DNA of 27,503 nt from a virus (IMGVR_UViG_3300030109_004459:1-27503); one strand, 5' to 3'; counted from the first letter of the stretch, positions 12,510 to 19,935 are shown. Made by a program: numbers and translations. Notes: generated by a model from the sequence alone, not told the origin.

Positions 12510-12987
12510 AGTAAAACTGCTCAAACGAGTCTATGTCCCACTTCTCGTAGTATCCAGACTGCTTTAACTTTTCTTGTGCTTGTTTCAGTTTTGCCATTCC
12601 CTGTATCATTATCAGAGGCGCTTTGCCATAACTGAATGATACACCTTTATGTAGTCCGTTATTGGCAGGGTGGTCATACATTATGGCGAACAAAGGATTC
12701 TGTTGGTGTGCTCGTTTACAGATGTTTTTTAGTTTTGTTTCTGTTATCTTGTGAGTGAAATAAAGGATGACAATGTCCAGATTGAAAATATTAAAAAGGC
12801 TACAACAATGCACAATCTGATCCAACACATTTTCCTTTGCCATTGTGATCTGGATTTTTCTATCTTCAAGAGTCTTTTTTGCAAACGGACAGATTGCCGC
12901 TCCACTCGCCTTATGCTTTTTAGCAACAACCTGTCCAATCCACTTCTCAATGTCTTTACTTCCTACGGCCACTTTTCTTACGAGCAC
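12508..12987 (-). CDS. Hypothetical protein, possible DUF1415-like (159 aa)
   Basis: Function unknown. The segment IEKWIGQVVAKKHKASGAAI ends in CPFAKK (residues about 13-38). It recalls the ICPFAK/LCPFA signature near the N-terminus of DUF1415 proteins, but the similarity is short. The remainder has a LDIVILYFTHKITETKLKNI strand-helix, HQQNPLFAIMYDHPANNGLH, and a C-terminal helix (MAKLKQAQEKLKQSGYYEKW). It looks like a compact soluble alpha-beta protein of about 18 kDa; no catalytic motif is clear. The start is uncertain: GTG 12987 lacks a good SD, and GTG 12972 is the alternative. It overlaps the end of the basic-peptide frame. Confidence 0.65.
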   Translation of the reverse strand: MLVRKVAVGSKDIEKWIGQVVAKKHKASGAAICPFAKKTLEDRKIQITMAKENVLDQIVHCCSLFNIFNLDIVILYFTHKITETKLKNICKRAHQQNPLFAIMYDHPANNGLHKGVSFSYGKAPLIMIQGMAKLKQAQEKLKQSGYYEKWDIDSFEQFY

Positions 12988-13045
12988 CCATAGGAGATTT
13001 TCTGCCTGACTTTGAGCCTTTCTTATGCTTCTTGCCTTTGTGCAT
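12956..13045 (-). CDS. Very basic 29-aa peptide
   Basis: A 30-codon frame with a strong ribosome site (AAGGAG, 6 nt before ATG) encodes MHKGKKHKKGSKSGRKSPMG and nine further residues. More than half the residues are Lys, Arg or His, and there is no acidic residue at all. It overlaps the end of the gene upstream by 23 bases and the 159-aa gene by about 30. It is too short for usual gene finders. The place between portal and scaffold genes suggests a nucleic-acid or scaffold-binding peptide of the head, but that is inference. Confidence 0.6.
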   Translation of the reverse strand: MHKGKKHKKGSKSGRKSPMGARKKSGRRK

Positions 13046-13307
13046 CTGTCTCTCCTTTTCTGTGTTTGGTTGGGAACTTCTCTGGACGTCCCTCATTTCT
13101 TGAAGGAGCATACAAGTCTAGCAGTTCAACGCCTCTGGCGTGTGCCACTCTTTTCAGCAACACACAGGCCTTTCTGGCCCTTGTTGCATTTGTCTTGCTT
13201 GGATGCTTCATCAATTTCTCGTAGTGAGTGAAATAGTCAAGGCATAGTTGTTTCATCTGCCTATGTCTGGCTGTCTCCTCTGGTATCCTGTATAATTTTC
13301 TAATCAA
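13023..13307 (-). CDS. Hypothetical helical, basic protein (about 94 aa)
   Basis: Function not recognised. The protein is helical and strongly basic, with RKLYRIPEETARHRQMKQLC and NATRARKACVLLKRVAHARG, followed by a polar tail (GRPEKFPTKHRKGETDAQRQ). It may bind nucleic acid or another head protein. The frame is open up to 13403, but that part overlaps the real 70-aa gene. The start chosen is TTG 13307, eleven bases after GGAG and overlapping the upstream stop by 8 bases; ATG 13256 is the alternative. It belongs to the run of small genes between portal and scaffold. Confidence 0.55.
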   Translation of the reverse strand: MIRKLYRIPEETARHRQMKQLCLDYFTHYEKLMKHPSKTNATRARKACVLLKRVAHARGVELLDLYAPSRNEGRPEKFPTKHRKGETDAQRQEA

Positions 13308-13512
13308 ATCTAATCTGTCTCCACGGTATTGCCACACCGTTTTTGTCTTGCACGGTCTCACCTGAATCTGTGAAGTTCGCTGATCCGTACCGTGTGTAGC
13401 CATTGCCTGAGGTCTTCCGCTGATACACTTGGCAAGGTCTTACTGGTCTTCCGTCCACCTCGTACTTTTGGTGATTTGTCTGTTGACCCTTCCTTGACTT
13501 TATGCCTGCCAT
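13300..13512 (-). CDS. Small hypothetical protein of the head region (70 aa)
   Basis: The family is not recognised. The product is basic and polar: GIKSRKGQQTNHQKYEVDGR at the N-terminus, then QVYQRKTSGNGYTRYGSANF, and GVAIPWRQIRFD at the end. The composition resembles short phage structural or packaging accessory proteins. It has a good GGAGGT ribosome site 6 nt before its ATG, and its start is 3 bp after the stop of the 87-aa gene. It is unrelated to the minus-strand frame 13358-13540, which overlaps it and has no ribosome site. Confidence 0.65.
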   Translation of the reverse strand: MAGIKSRKGQQTNHQKYEVDGRPVRPCQVYQRKTSGNGYTRYGSANFTDSGETVQDKNGVAIPWRQIRFD

Positions 13513-13515
13513 CTT

Positions 13516-13779
13516 TTACCTCCACGCTCTTATGCTCCAATATGCTGGACTCAATGATTTCTGTCCTTTGACTTTTTTCAGTATGCCTCCAAATCGTGCC
13601 AAGAAACTTTTCTTCCTTGCAGGAATGTTTTTCTTGATACGCATATTTGGATCTCCAAATCTAACCACCTGCACACGACCTGTTGATTTGTTCGTGACGT
13701 ACACGCCAAACTTCTTTGACTTGCCTGGTGTCCTGAATGGTTTATTGAGTGTTATCTTCCTGCCCTGGTACTCCGCCAT
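13516..13779 (-). CDS. Small conserved head-region protein, RFGDPNM motif (87 aa)
   Basis: A family common next to portal genes in marine phages; its function is not known to me. Conserved features visible here are ITLNKPFRTPGKSKKFGVYV, VVRFGDPNMRIKKNIPARKK (about residues 38-57) and a C-terminal SPAYWSIRAW. It is strongly basic and small, with a likely beta-sandwich first half, so a head or portal accessory role is possible. The start is ATG 13779, five bases after GGAGGA and inside the portal gene's end (38-base overlap). A TTG twelve bases upstream is in frame but would overlap the ribosome site. Confidence 0.7.
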   Translation of the reverse strand: MAEYQGRKITLNKPFRTPGKSKKFGVYVTNKSTGRVQVVRFGDPNMRIKKNIPARKKSFLARFGGILKKVKGQKSLSPAYWSIRAWR

Positions 13780-15325
13780 CTGTTCCTCCAAAATATCTTG
13801 CTATCTCAGGATGTAGATTTAGGATGTCTTCGTTGCTCAATCCCTGTTCAATCATCTCTCTCATATGTGCTACCATACCTGATGGATTGGTCATTGCATC
13901 GTGCTGGCCATCGTCTGCTATTTGGTTCTGCATCTCTTCCATCTCATCTTCATCTTTTGCAAGTAATTCAATTGTTTTCTGATCAATAATAGATTTTACA
14001 TTTGGAGTCGCTGTGGCTGAATCTCTTTGGGCACTAGCGGCTTTGTTGATTATATCCATATCAAGGTTTTTATCTCTGATATGGAAAGCCATTGGGTATT
14101 TGATTTCTCCGTCCCAGGCCTGTCCTTGCCATAGACTGAATAATCTAAATATTTGTTCTTCTGATAGTTCCAAGTTCTTTGCCTTCTCACAAAGTTTGGC
14201 ATCCAACATTAAAAATTCTGATTGCATAGCCACACCTGACATCTGTCTTGTCTCAATCGCTCTGATTGAACCCATATGTGCCATCCTGTCAATAGACTTC
14301 ACAGTCTCGTCCATAGTTTTTAGTATGGCTTCAAGATTACCACCATTGGGTTGTAGTAGGTATGGTTTTAAATTTGGATCTAGTTCTTCTGGCATATCAA
14401 TAACTGCACCTGCTCCTGCCTGTGCTGAAACTGATCTTGTTTTGACCAATGAAGGGTGGTTAGTCAAACTTACCAATTGTTCTGCTTCGCTGTATAGGTT
14501 GGCAAGGAATCTCTGACTCTGTGCCACACCTGAAATGTCTGAAACACCAATACCTCTGATTGGACCTTTGTTGGCATAACACCATACCGCTGGTACCTTG
14601 CCAAGGTTGTTTGGTCTTGTTTCAATCTGTTTCATTGGTTCTTTGACATCATCGCCTGTGTAAGAATATAATTCAATTGCATCTGGTGTCCATTTACGGA
14701 TGTAGAATTCACCCTGTCTCTGGTAAGGTCTCTCATCCTGTTCCAACAACATAAGTTCTGCTATCTCATAATGTCCGTTTGGTTGTCTGATAAACTTCCA
14801 ATTTAAAATGTTCTCTGGTGTGTAGATCTGACAGAAAGGTCTGATGCCCTGAGCCAACTCTTCTGCACGAGTGCCAACCACGGTCTCTGGTCTGTCAACC
14901 AAAACCACGCAGTGTCCATATATTGAACTCTGTACATTGACATCTCTCATAAAGGCCTCCCAACTCTGTCCTTCAAGATCAGCGTCTTTCAAGAACTGTT
15001 CTACCTCTGGTGTGTCTTCTAACCAACCAAAATCTCTTTTAGGTTGTTGTCTGTATAAGAATGCGTTGTATGTGTGAATGATTGAACGGCAGTGATTGTC
15101 TTCAGCCGCGTGTGATAATCTTGTAAGGTATTCACCTTCGTTCTCGTACTGATATCTCTTGAGGTATTGTCCTCGCTTGTATTCAGCACCTCCAAGATAA
15201 CTTCTCTTTAAAAATTTCCAATGATTGATGTATGTGTCATAGTCTTGGTGTACAGGTAATTTGATGCTGTTGCCTGTGGCGTCTGTGAATTGTGTGCCTG
15301 TCAAACCGTATATGTCTTGTGCCAT
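13742..15325 (-). CDS. Portal protein (527 aa)
   Basis: Forms the dodecameric ring at one capsid vertex through which DNA is pumped by the terminase. The clip and stem can be read from the order of segments. They are DYDTYINHWKFLKRSYLGGA with the conserved aromatic N-terminus, HTYNAFLYRQQPKRDFGWLE, the YGHCVVLVDRP strand, QIYTPENILNWKF (Y-x-P-E-x-I-x-N-W is typical of DUF4055-type portals), a central wing (GKVPAVWCYANKGPIRGIGV), and the long helix with ETRQMSGVAMQSEFLMLDAK (about residues 350-375). The C-terminus is acidic and Gln-rich. The length is usual. The ATG overlaps the terminase stop (TAATG). The next gene starts inside its 3' end. Confidence 0.88.
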   Translation of the reverse strand: MAQDIYGLTGTQFTDATGNSIKLPVHQDYDTYINHWKFLKRSYLGGAEYKRGQYLKRYQYENEGEYLTRLSHAAEDNHCRSIIHTYNAFLYRQQPKRDFGWLEDTPEVEQFLKDADLEGQSWEAFMRDVNVQSSIYGHCVVLVDRPETVVGTRAEELAQGIRPFCQIYTPENILNWKFIRQPNGHYEIAELMLLEQDERPYQRQGEFYIRKWTPDAIELYSYTGDDVKEPMKQIETRPNNLGKVPAVWCYANKGPIRGIGVSDISGVAQSQRFLANLYSEAEQLVSLTNHPSLVKTRSVSAQAGAGAVIDMPEELDPNLKPYLLQPNGGNLEAILKTMDETVKSIDRMAHMGSIRAIETRQMSGVAMQSEFLMLDAKLCEKAKNLELSEEQIFRLFSLWQGQAWDGEIKYPMAFHIRDKNLDMDIINKAASAQRDSATATPNVKSIIDQKTIELLAKDEDEMEEMQNQIADDGQHDAMTNPSGMVAHMREMIEQGLSNEDILNLHPEIARYFGGTDGGVPGQEDNTQ

Positions 15326-16569
15326 TATCTAATAACTCCTGTTTTAACACTGAACCTTTGAGGTTCGTCCGTTTCGTATGCTGTCCTGATTGGGTAAAGA
15401 AATGAAATCAAATATCCTAGTGCGTCATTCATATGGTCAAATCCTTGCGTCTTGTCTGGCAACACGGTTCCCTCTTTATATGTGTGTTTGCTAACACTAT
15501 TTAACAGATTCTTACAGGAAGGATGTATGAATACTTGTCGCTCGTCTGACGCGGAACATAACTTGGCATTGACTGAATTTACACGATCTCTGATTGCCAT
15601 ATGCCTTGGTGGTACCTTACAGATGAAGCCTGCATTTTGCAAAATGCTTAAATCTGTTCTGCCACCTGCTGAAGTTTTTCTCTGCCTTGATGCAGGATCT
15701 GGATACACAAATATCTTCTTGCCAGGATATCTACGATGTATCTCTTGGCACAGTTCGTCTGTGTTTGAACTCCATATCGTTATTTCATCAAGCACATAAA
15801 CCACGCCGTTTTTTATGTGTGCCACAACAGCACTCATAGGATCAAGGTTGAAGTCCATTCCTATATGAAGTACGTTGTTGTCAAGCGGTTCATCAAAGTG
15901 TTTGACGTTCTCACTCATTGAGAAACCGTAGTATATTATTCCTGAATATGTCTCCCAGGTTGCTTGGTATTCTTGCCTAAATGTTTTGGTATCTAGATCT
16001 CTCTTGGCCTGTTCAATCTCGCCAGCATCAACAAAACCACCATCAATGGTTGTGAACTGATAACTGCTCCATTCTTTTTCAGTTGTATCCTGTCCCCTCT
16101 GGTATAGGTCGTGAAACCAATTCATACCTTTTGGTGTGCCACAGAACACCGCACTGCCTTTGGTGTCTGATAGTGTGGGTCTCAAAACTTCTGTCCAGGC
16201 TGTTTCATCAATATCAGCACATTCATCTAACACCATAAAATCAATACCAACACCCCTCAATGAGTCCTTGTTGTCAGCACCTCTTAAACATATCCTAGAT
16301 TGATTTTTAAGTTCTATTGTTAGTTCTGCTTCGTTGATTTTTTTGACCCAACGTAGGTCTTTCAATATCTGTTTAAGTTTGACCCAAGCAATTTGTTTTG
16401 CCTGTCTGTATGAGGGGCAAATCATCCACACTAATTTTTCTGGCTCTCGTGCATAATAACAAAGTTCTCTGATTGCCAAAGTAGTCTTACCAAATCTTCT
16501 GCCAGTGACCAATACCCTGAATCTGGCTTGATCATCCGCTACCTTGCGTTGCGGTGTTGATAATTTCAT
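15325..16569 (-). CDS. terL: Terminase large subunit (414 aa)
   Basis: ATP-driven packaging motor and nuclease. The ATPase motifs are clear: Walker A GRRFGKTT (residues 23-30), Walker B FMVLDE (111-116, E116 catalytic) and motif III GTPKG (144-148). The RNase-H-like nuclease is at 235-400: HIGMDFNLDP (D239), VVYVLDEI (D261) and a late acidic site GFDHMNDALGYLI near 385-395, giving the three carboxylates needed. It is 414 aa, shorter than many (450-550), but all motifs are present. The ATG at 16569 has no good SD and lies 20 bp after the small-subunit stop. It is followed by portal with overlapping stop and start, the standard packaging cassette. Confidence 0.96.
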   Translation of the reverse strand: MKLSTPQRKVADDQARFRVLVTGRRFGKTTLAIRELCYYAREPEKLVWMICPSYRQAKQIAWVKLKQILKDLRWVKKINEAELTIELKNQSRICLRGADNKDSLRGVGIDFMVLDECADIDETAWTEVLRPTLSDTKGSAVFCGTPKGMNWFHDLYQRGQDTTEKEWSSYQFTTIDGGFVDAGEIEQAKRDLDTKTFRQEYQATWETYSGIIYYGFSMSENVKHFDEPLDNNVLHIGMDFNLDPMSAVVAHIKNGVVYVLDEITIWSSNTDELCQEIHRRYPGKKIFVYPDPASRQRKTSAGGRTDLSILQNAGFICKVPPRHMAIRDRVNSVNAKLCSASDERQVFIHPSCKNLLNSVSKHTYKEGTVLPDKTQGFDHMNDALGYLISFLYPIRTAYETDEPQRFSVKTGVIR

Positions 16570-16589
16570 ATATTGTAATTATATGGTGA

Positions 16590-16898
16590 CTATTTGTCTT
16601 CCCACGGTAATGGTGCCGTTGACTCTTCGTCTGTTGGTGAATCCTGTTGGCCAAGCCAATTTTTTCCCAAAAACATAAGCATACGAGCATCGCCCGCCAA
16701 TGCCTTTTCAAATTGTGCTCTTCTCAAACTTTTCTTACCTTCAGCCTTGCCCTTCTCTATAAGGTTCTTGAATCTCTTTTGTAGTGTGGTCACTGAAGTG
16801 CCAACGCAGTCTGCTATCTCTTCATAGGTGCAGTGCATTGACGCCAATTTAAAAATTAAATCGTGATCTAATTTGTATGATTTCTTCTGTGCGTCCAT
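16590..16898 (-). CDS. terS: Terminase small subunit (102 aa)
   Basis: Recognises viral DNA to start packaging. The protein begins with a helix-turn-helix (SMHCTYEEIADCVGTSVTTL, residues about 18-37), followed by a basic helix (QKRFKNLIEKGKAEGKKSLR) and a hydrophobic core helix that would form the ring (MLMFLGKNWLGQQD). The C-terminus is acidic, ending PLPWEDK, the likely contact with the large subunit. It is short compared with lambda gpNu1 (181 aa) but usual for compact small subunits. It is located directly before the large subunit, and its ATG overlaps the adaptor stop (TAATG). The assignment is by HTH plus context. Confidence 0.85.
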   Translation of the reverse strand: MDAQKKSYKLDHDLIFKLASMHCTYEEIADCVGTSVTTLQKRFKNLIEKGKAEGKKSLRRAQFEKALAGDARMLMFLGKNWLGQQDSPTDEESTAPLPWEDK

Positions 16899-17248
16899 TA
16901 TAAACTTTTATCCTCGCATATTATTCTAAAATGTCTTGCGTCAGTGTCACCATTGCTTGTGACAATCTTGCAACGGATGTTGTACACATTGCCAGCGGTG
17001 CCACCCTGTAATCTTATGTTGACCAACTTGCCACCTGTGACTGTGATGTCCGTTGATGCGTTGGTAGGATGAACCAAAGGATCTGCGTCACCAGTTGGTG
17101 CTGTTATTGTCACCGTTGGCGTACCAGTAATGCTGTCTCCTGATGTGAGATAATCCGTGAAGTCAAGACCATATTGGATGTTTGACTCTGGATCTTTTGT
17201 TATGAAAAGACCATCGTTGTCTTTTTTGAATCCTGTTAAATTTGCCAT
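16898..17248 (-). CDS. Fibre-tail-adaptor-like protein (116 aa)
   Basis: Similar in layout to short phage proteins often labelled fibre-tail adaptor (Gp77-like). It has KDPESNIQYGLDFTDYLTSG (about residues 18-37) opening a beta-sandwich, then TPTVTITAPTGDAD and the strand VNIRLQGGTAGNVYNIRCKI with the conserved GGTAG loop, then a final TSNGDTDARHFRIICED. This D-W/F-x-x-[YW]L start and L-x-GG-T-x-G-x-x-Y motif is recalled from that family. Such proteins are thought to join fibres to the tail. It overlaps terS at its stop and the 715-aa gene at its start, so it is part of the same unit. Confidence 0.7.
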   Translation of the reverse strand: MANLTGFKKDNDGLFITKDPESNIQYGLDFTDYLTSGDSITGTPTVTITAPTGDADPLVHPTNASTDITVTGGKLVNIRLQGGTAGNVYNIRCKIVTSNGDTDARHFRIICEDKSL

Positions 17249-19395
17249 TAATGATTGCTCCTAACTCTTGGTGTTGAAAATGCGTTTGTCATTGGTGGTA
17301 TATTCAATTTTAAACTCCGTGTTTCTTGCGGAACAAGGTGTGCCCTTGTTTCTGCACTAACGATATTTACTCTATTTTCTGCCATTACCAATGTTTGTCT
17401 ATTTTCCACAGGCAATACGATCGTCCTTGTTTCCGCATCAACCTTGATTGTGTTGAAAGGATCTGCTTGGAAAAACAGTCTGCCAACCTGTAGTGTGCTG
17501 GCAAATGCAGTCAACGCCGCCAAACCTCCTGGTTTGAACAAAGGAATTAATGCAGTAGTTGTAGTGACTGAGAAGTCACCAAATCCAGCAGGTTTGAAAG
17601 TTGGCGTTATTGATATTGATGAAGAAACATCAATGTCAGCGAATGTATCTGTGATGGCACTCGCCGTCAATATTGTGTTGAATGCTCCTGTTATGGCAAT
17701 AGGTGTGTCATCAAGTGCAAATTTTAAACCAACTGACAAGGTAGGTGTGAATGCACCTGTCAATGCCGCACTGGCTTCTAACAATCCTTGTGCAGTCGCT
17801 TCAAATGTAGTTGTTGCACTAACACTGGCCTGTGCTGGTTGATTCAATGCTACATCTTCTGCTAATGTGAAAGCACCTGTGTATGTGACAACATCACCAA
17901 GTTTGAAAGTTGGTGAAAGTGTGATACTAGAATTGGTGTTCAACACATACGGTGTCTCCCACACATCATCTGGCCAGTTGTCCCAGGTCTGTTCATTACC
18001 AAGCCAAGTTGACACAGGCCAGTCATCCCAGGCTGTTGTGGCCAAGAAGTCCCAAGTGTATTCACCTTCTTCAAGTGCAAAATTGTCAGCGGCGTATCCT
18101 ACTTCAAAGTATGTGTTTAGATTGAATGAATCCCATATGTAATCACCTGTGATATCAAATTTGATACCAGCCGCTGTGGCGGTGCTGGTGCTGGCTGTCA
18201 GTGTTTCTAATGTACCAATCTTGAAACTTGGTGTGGCTGACAGGCTGGTGCTGGCAGTCAAAGTTTCATTGTCTAACAATGTTAAATTGGCAGTTGATAC
18301 CAGGAACAATGAAGTGGCATCTAGTGTTTTTGTGAAACCAAGTTTGAAACTAGGTGTCACTGACAGACTTGATGTAGTTGCTAAATCAGTCTGCGGACAT
18401 ATCTTTGTGTTGACGCTGTCTTCACTGACACTTGATGTTGTTGCAAGTGTTAGGTTATCTAAAAAAAATTCTTGGTTGGCGACCACAGCCATCGTGCTGG
18501 TTGTCGTCATTGTTGGAATGGTGTGATCGCTGTCACTGCCATCCATTTCTATGTCTAATCCTTGATAGTGTAATACCGTGCTTGTTGTAGATTGATTTAT
18601 GTCAAATATCTGTTGTGGATTGGCATAGAAAGTTATACTGCCTTCTCCACCACCCCAGTCTGTGGTTATCTTGATGTCTACCGTTGATGTACCATCTCCA
18701 ACCATAGCGGTACTATTGTCAAATGTTGGTATCCAATCACTGAAACCAAAACCTGGTGGACTGAAAAAATTAAAGTCCTCCACGTTTGATACTAGCGAAG
18801 GATTTATATGTCCGTCAAAGTCAAAATCACTGCCTGAATGATAAAGTGTGCCCCTGCCCTTTGGTATGATCTTCTCGCCACGGAAACCATTTCCTGAACT
18901 GTTGATCTGTGTGAAATTGAATTCTTGGGGGTTGATGCTGGGTGGTCCACCATCCCAATTACCTGGTCCTGCTTTTATATTGATGTTGAACGTGCAGGAG
19001 GCACCACTGGCATTTTCTGTGAAAGTCCTCACATAGTAAGCAATGGTCTGCACATAAGCGGCACAACGGCTTGTAGGAATACCCCTGTATGGTATCAACA
19101 TACTGACAGGAGTGCCACCTCCGTAGTCTGGTGCACCTATGGCTTTGCCATCATCGTCATTGGTGAATCTGATTGAAAGTGTTTGAGAAGTTGTGTTGCT
19201 GTGTGAAAGTGTGACTTTCTGTGAGCCTACGTTCCAGGCCTGACCTGTGCCCAATGACCTCCTGTCATAGGGTCTAAAGGTTGGTTGTTGATACGAACCT
19301 ACATCACCATCGCTGTTGACACCACCTGAACCATTGTGGATAGAACTATTGCTACTGGCGAATTTTATGTATCGTACTGTTCTGTTGGTAGCCAC
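17248..19395 (-). CDS. Repeat-containing tail protein (715 aa)
   Basis: Likely a virion (tail or fibre) protein. Residues 1-250 form a beta-rich domain rich in Gly and Ser. From about 330 a motif recurs at irregular spacing: SSLSVTPSFKLG, TSLSATPSFKIG, SSITLSPTFKLG, SSISITPTFKPA and TTALIPLFKPGG, each followed by a short beta turn. The C-terminal stretch has five tandem units of about 9 residues built on E-[TN]-R (AETRTIVLP, VENRQTLVM, AENRVNIVS, AETRAHLVP, QETRSLKLN), a pattern seen in other phage tail proteins. The start is GTG with an exceptionally long ribosome site (AAGGAGGTGATC, 19400-19411). It lies between the 160-aa tail protein and the adaptor. Confidence 0.7.
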   Translation of the reverse strand: MATNRTVRYIKFASSNSSIHNGSGGVNSDGDVGSYQQPTFRPYDRRSLGTGQAWNVGSQKVTLSHSNTTSQTLSIRFTNDDDGKAIGAPDYGGGTPVSMLIPYRGIPTSRCAAYVQTIAYYVRTFTENASGASCTFNINIKAGPGNWDGGPPSINPQEFNFTQINSSGNGFRGEKIIPKGRGTLYHSGSDFDFDGHINPSLVSNVEDFNFFSPPGFGFSDWIPTFDNSTAMVGDGTSTVDIKITTDWGGGEGSITFYANPQQIFDINQSTTSTVLHYQGLDIEMDGSDSDHTIPTMTTTSTMAVVANQEFFLDNLTLATTSSVSEDSVNTKICPQTDLATTSSLSVTPSFKLGFTKTLDATSLFLVSTANLTLLDNETLTASTSLSATPSFKIGTLETLTASTSTATAAGIKFDITGDYIWDSFNLNTYFEVGYAADNFALEEGEYTWDFLATTAWDDWPVSTWLGNEQTWDNWPDDVWETPYVLNTNSSITLSPTFKLGDVVTYTGAFTLAEDVALNQPAQASVSATTTFEATAQGLLEASAALTGAFTPTLSVGLKFALDDTPIAITGAFNTILTASAITDTFADIDVSSSISITPTFKPAGFGDFSVTTTTALIPLFKPGGLAALTAFASTLQVGRLFFQADPFNTIKVDAETRTIVLPVENRQTLVMAENRVNIVSAETRAHLVPQETRSLKLNIPPMTNAFSTPRVRSNH

Positions 19396-19399
19396 GGGA

Positions 19400-19411
19400 G
19401 ATCACCTCCTT
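19400..19411 (-). promoter_or_regulatory. 12-base perfect Shine-Dalgarno site before a GTG start
   Basis: AAGGAGGTGATC is complementary over 12 bases to the usual 3' end of bacterial 16S rRNA (GATCACCTCCTT). It lies 4 bases before GTG 19395 and begins just after the previous stop. Other genes in this window have 4-7 matching bases. Confidence 0.85.
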
Positions 19412-19413
19412 GA

Positions 19414-19896
19414 TTACGCAAGAGATACGCTTAAATTTCCAGATGATATTGTGAATTGGTCACCACTTGATACAGTTTTTGAAGTTGTCAAGGCACCATA
19501 GAACAACACGTTGCCACTTGAACTCTGATCCATAATCGCTATGTGTGTCACAATGTTTCCTGTAGATCCTGCTGACTGATAGTTGGCAGTCGCCACTGGA
19601 AATGAAACTGTTGCGTTGGAACTGATTGTGCCATCTGTTGACGCACCTGCGTTTCCAAATGTGATTGACTGTCTCGCATATGAACCTGCGTTGATTTCGT
19701 AGTATCCAAATTTGCTCGTCGCATCTGTACCTGATGTGTTTGCCTCAAGGGCCGCCGCTAAATTAGTGACCTGTGTAGAGTTTGCCGTTGTGAATAGGGC
19801 AACATACACTGTTCCTGGTGCACTGAAATTACCTGCGGTCTGTCTCAAGACGTGATCTAATAATTTATTTTCTAAATAATCGCTTGCCGCTGTCAT
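19414..19896 (-). CDS. Short tail-fibre-associated protein (160 aa)
   Basis: A widespread phage tail protein family. It opens AASDYLENKLLDHVLRQTAG, with TVYVALFTTANSTQV (about residues 29-43), the INAGSYARQSITFGNAGAST strand pair, VSFPVATANY, VTHIAIMDQSSSGNVLFYGA, then TTSKTVSSGDQFTISSGNLS at the end. This order (YLE-x-x-LLDH, VALFT, G-[SG]-YARQ-x-x-[TF], [VT]-x-H-[IV]-[AG]-I-x-D, LTTSKT-[VI]-x-x-GD) is recalled from many marine and other phages, usually near fibre genes. It binds near the fibre base by context, not by experiment known to me. The SD is AAGGAG. A palindrome (19911-19924) and an octamer (19928-19935) precede it. Confidence 0.75.
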   Translation of the reverse strand: MTAASDYLENKLLDHVLRQTAGNFSAPGTVYVALFTTANSTQVTNLAAALEANTSGTDATSKFGYYEINAGSYARQSITFGNAGASTDGTISSNATVSFPVATANYQSAGSTGNIVTHIAIMDQSSSGNVLFYGALTTSKTVSSGDQFTISSGNLSVSLA

Positions 19897-19910
19897 TGTT
19901 GTTTTCTCCT

Positions 19911-19924
19911 TTGTTATATAACAA
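19911..19924. promoter_or_regulatory. Perfect 14-bp palindrome in the leader of the 160-aa gene
   Basis: TTGTTATATAACAA is self-complementary. It lies between the octamer at 19928-19935 and the ribosome site of the 160-aa gene, about where a transcript from the octamer would start. It may act as an operator or a 5' hairpin. Confidence 0.45.
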
Positions 19925-19927
19925 TGT

Positions 19928-19935
19928 TATTTATT
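19928..19935 (-). promoter_or_regulatory. AATAAATA late-promoter-like octamer before the 160-aa gene
   Basis: AATAAATA on the minus strand lies in the 43-bp gap after the 403-aa gene, 32 bp before the ATG of the 160-aa gene. It would head a unit running through the 715-aa protein, adaptor, terminase and portal genes. Confidence 0.5.

Noticed and set aside
12744-12950. Minus-strand 68-codon ORF
   Set aside because: It lies fully inside the 159-aa gene in another frame, with no ribosome site.
13358-13540. Minus-strand 60-codon ORF
   Set aside because: It overlaps the 70-aa gene, which has a good ribosome site and spacing; this frame has neither.
17255-17842. Plus-strand 195-codon ORF
   Set aside because: Antisense to the 715-aa tail protein. 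Its valine/alanine-rich translation mirrors the repeat region, and it has no ribosome site or neighbouring plus-strand genes.
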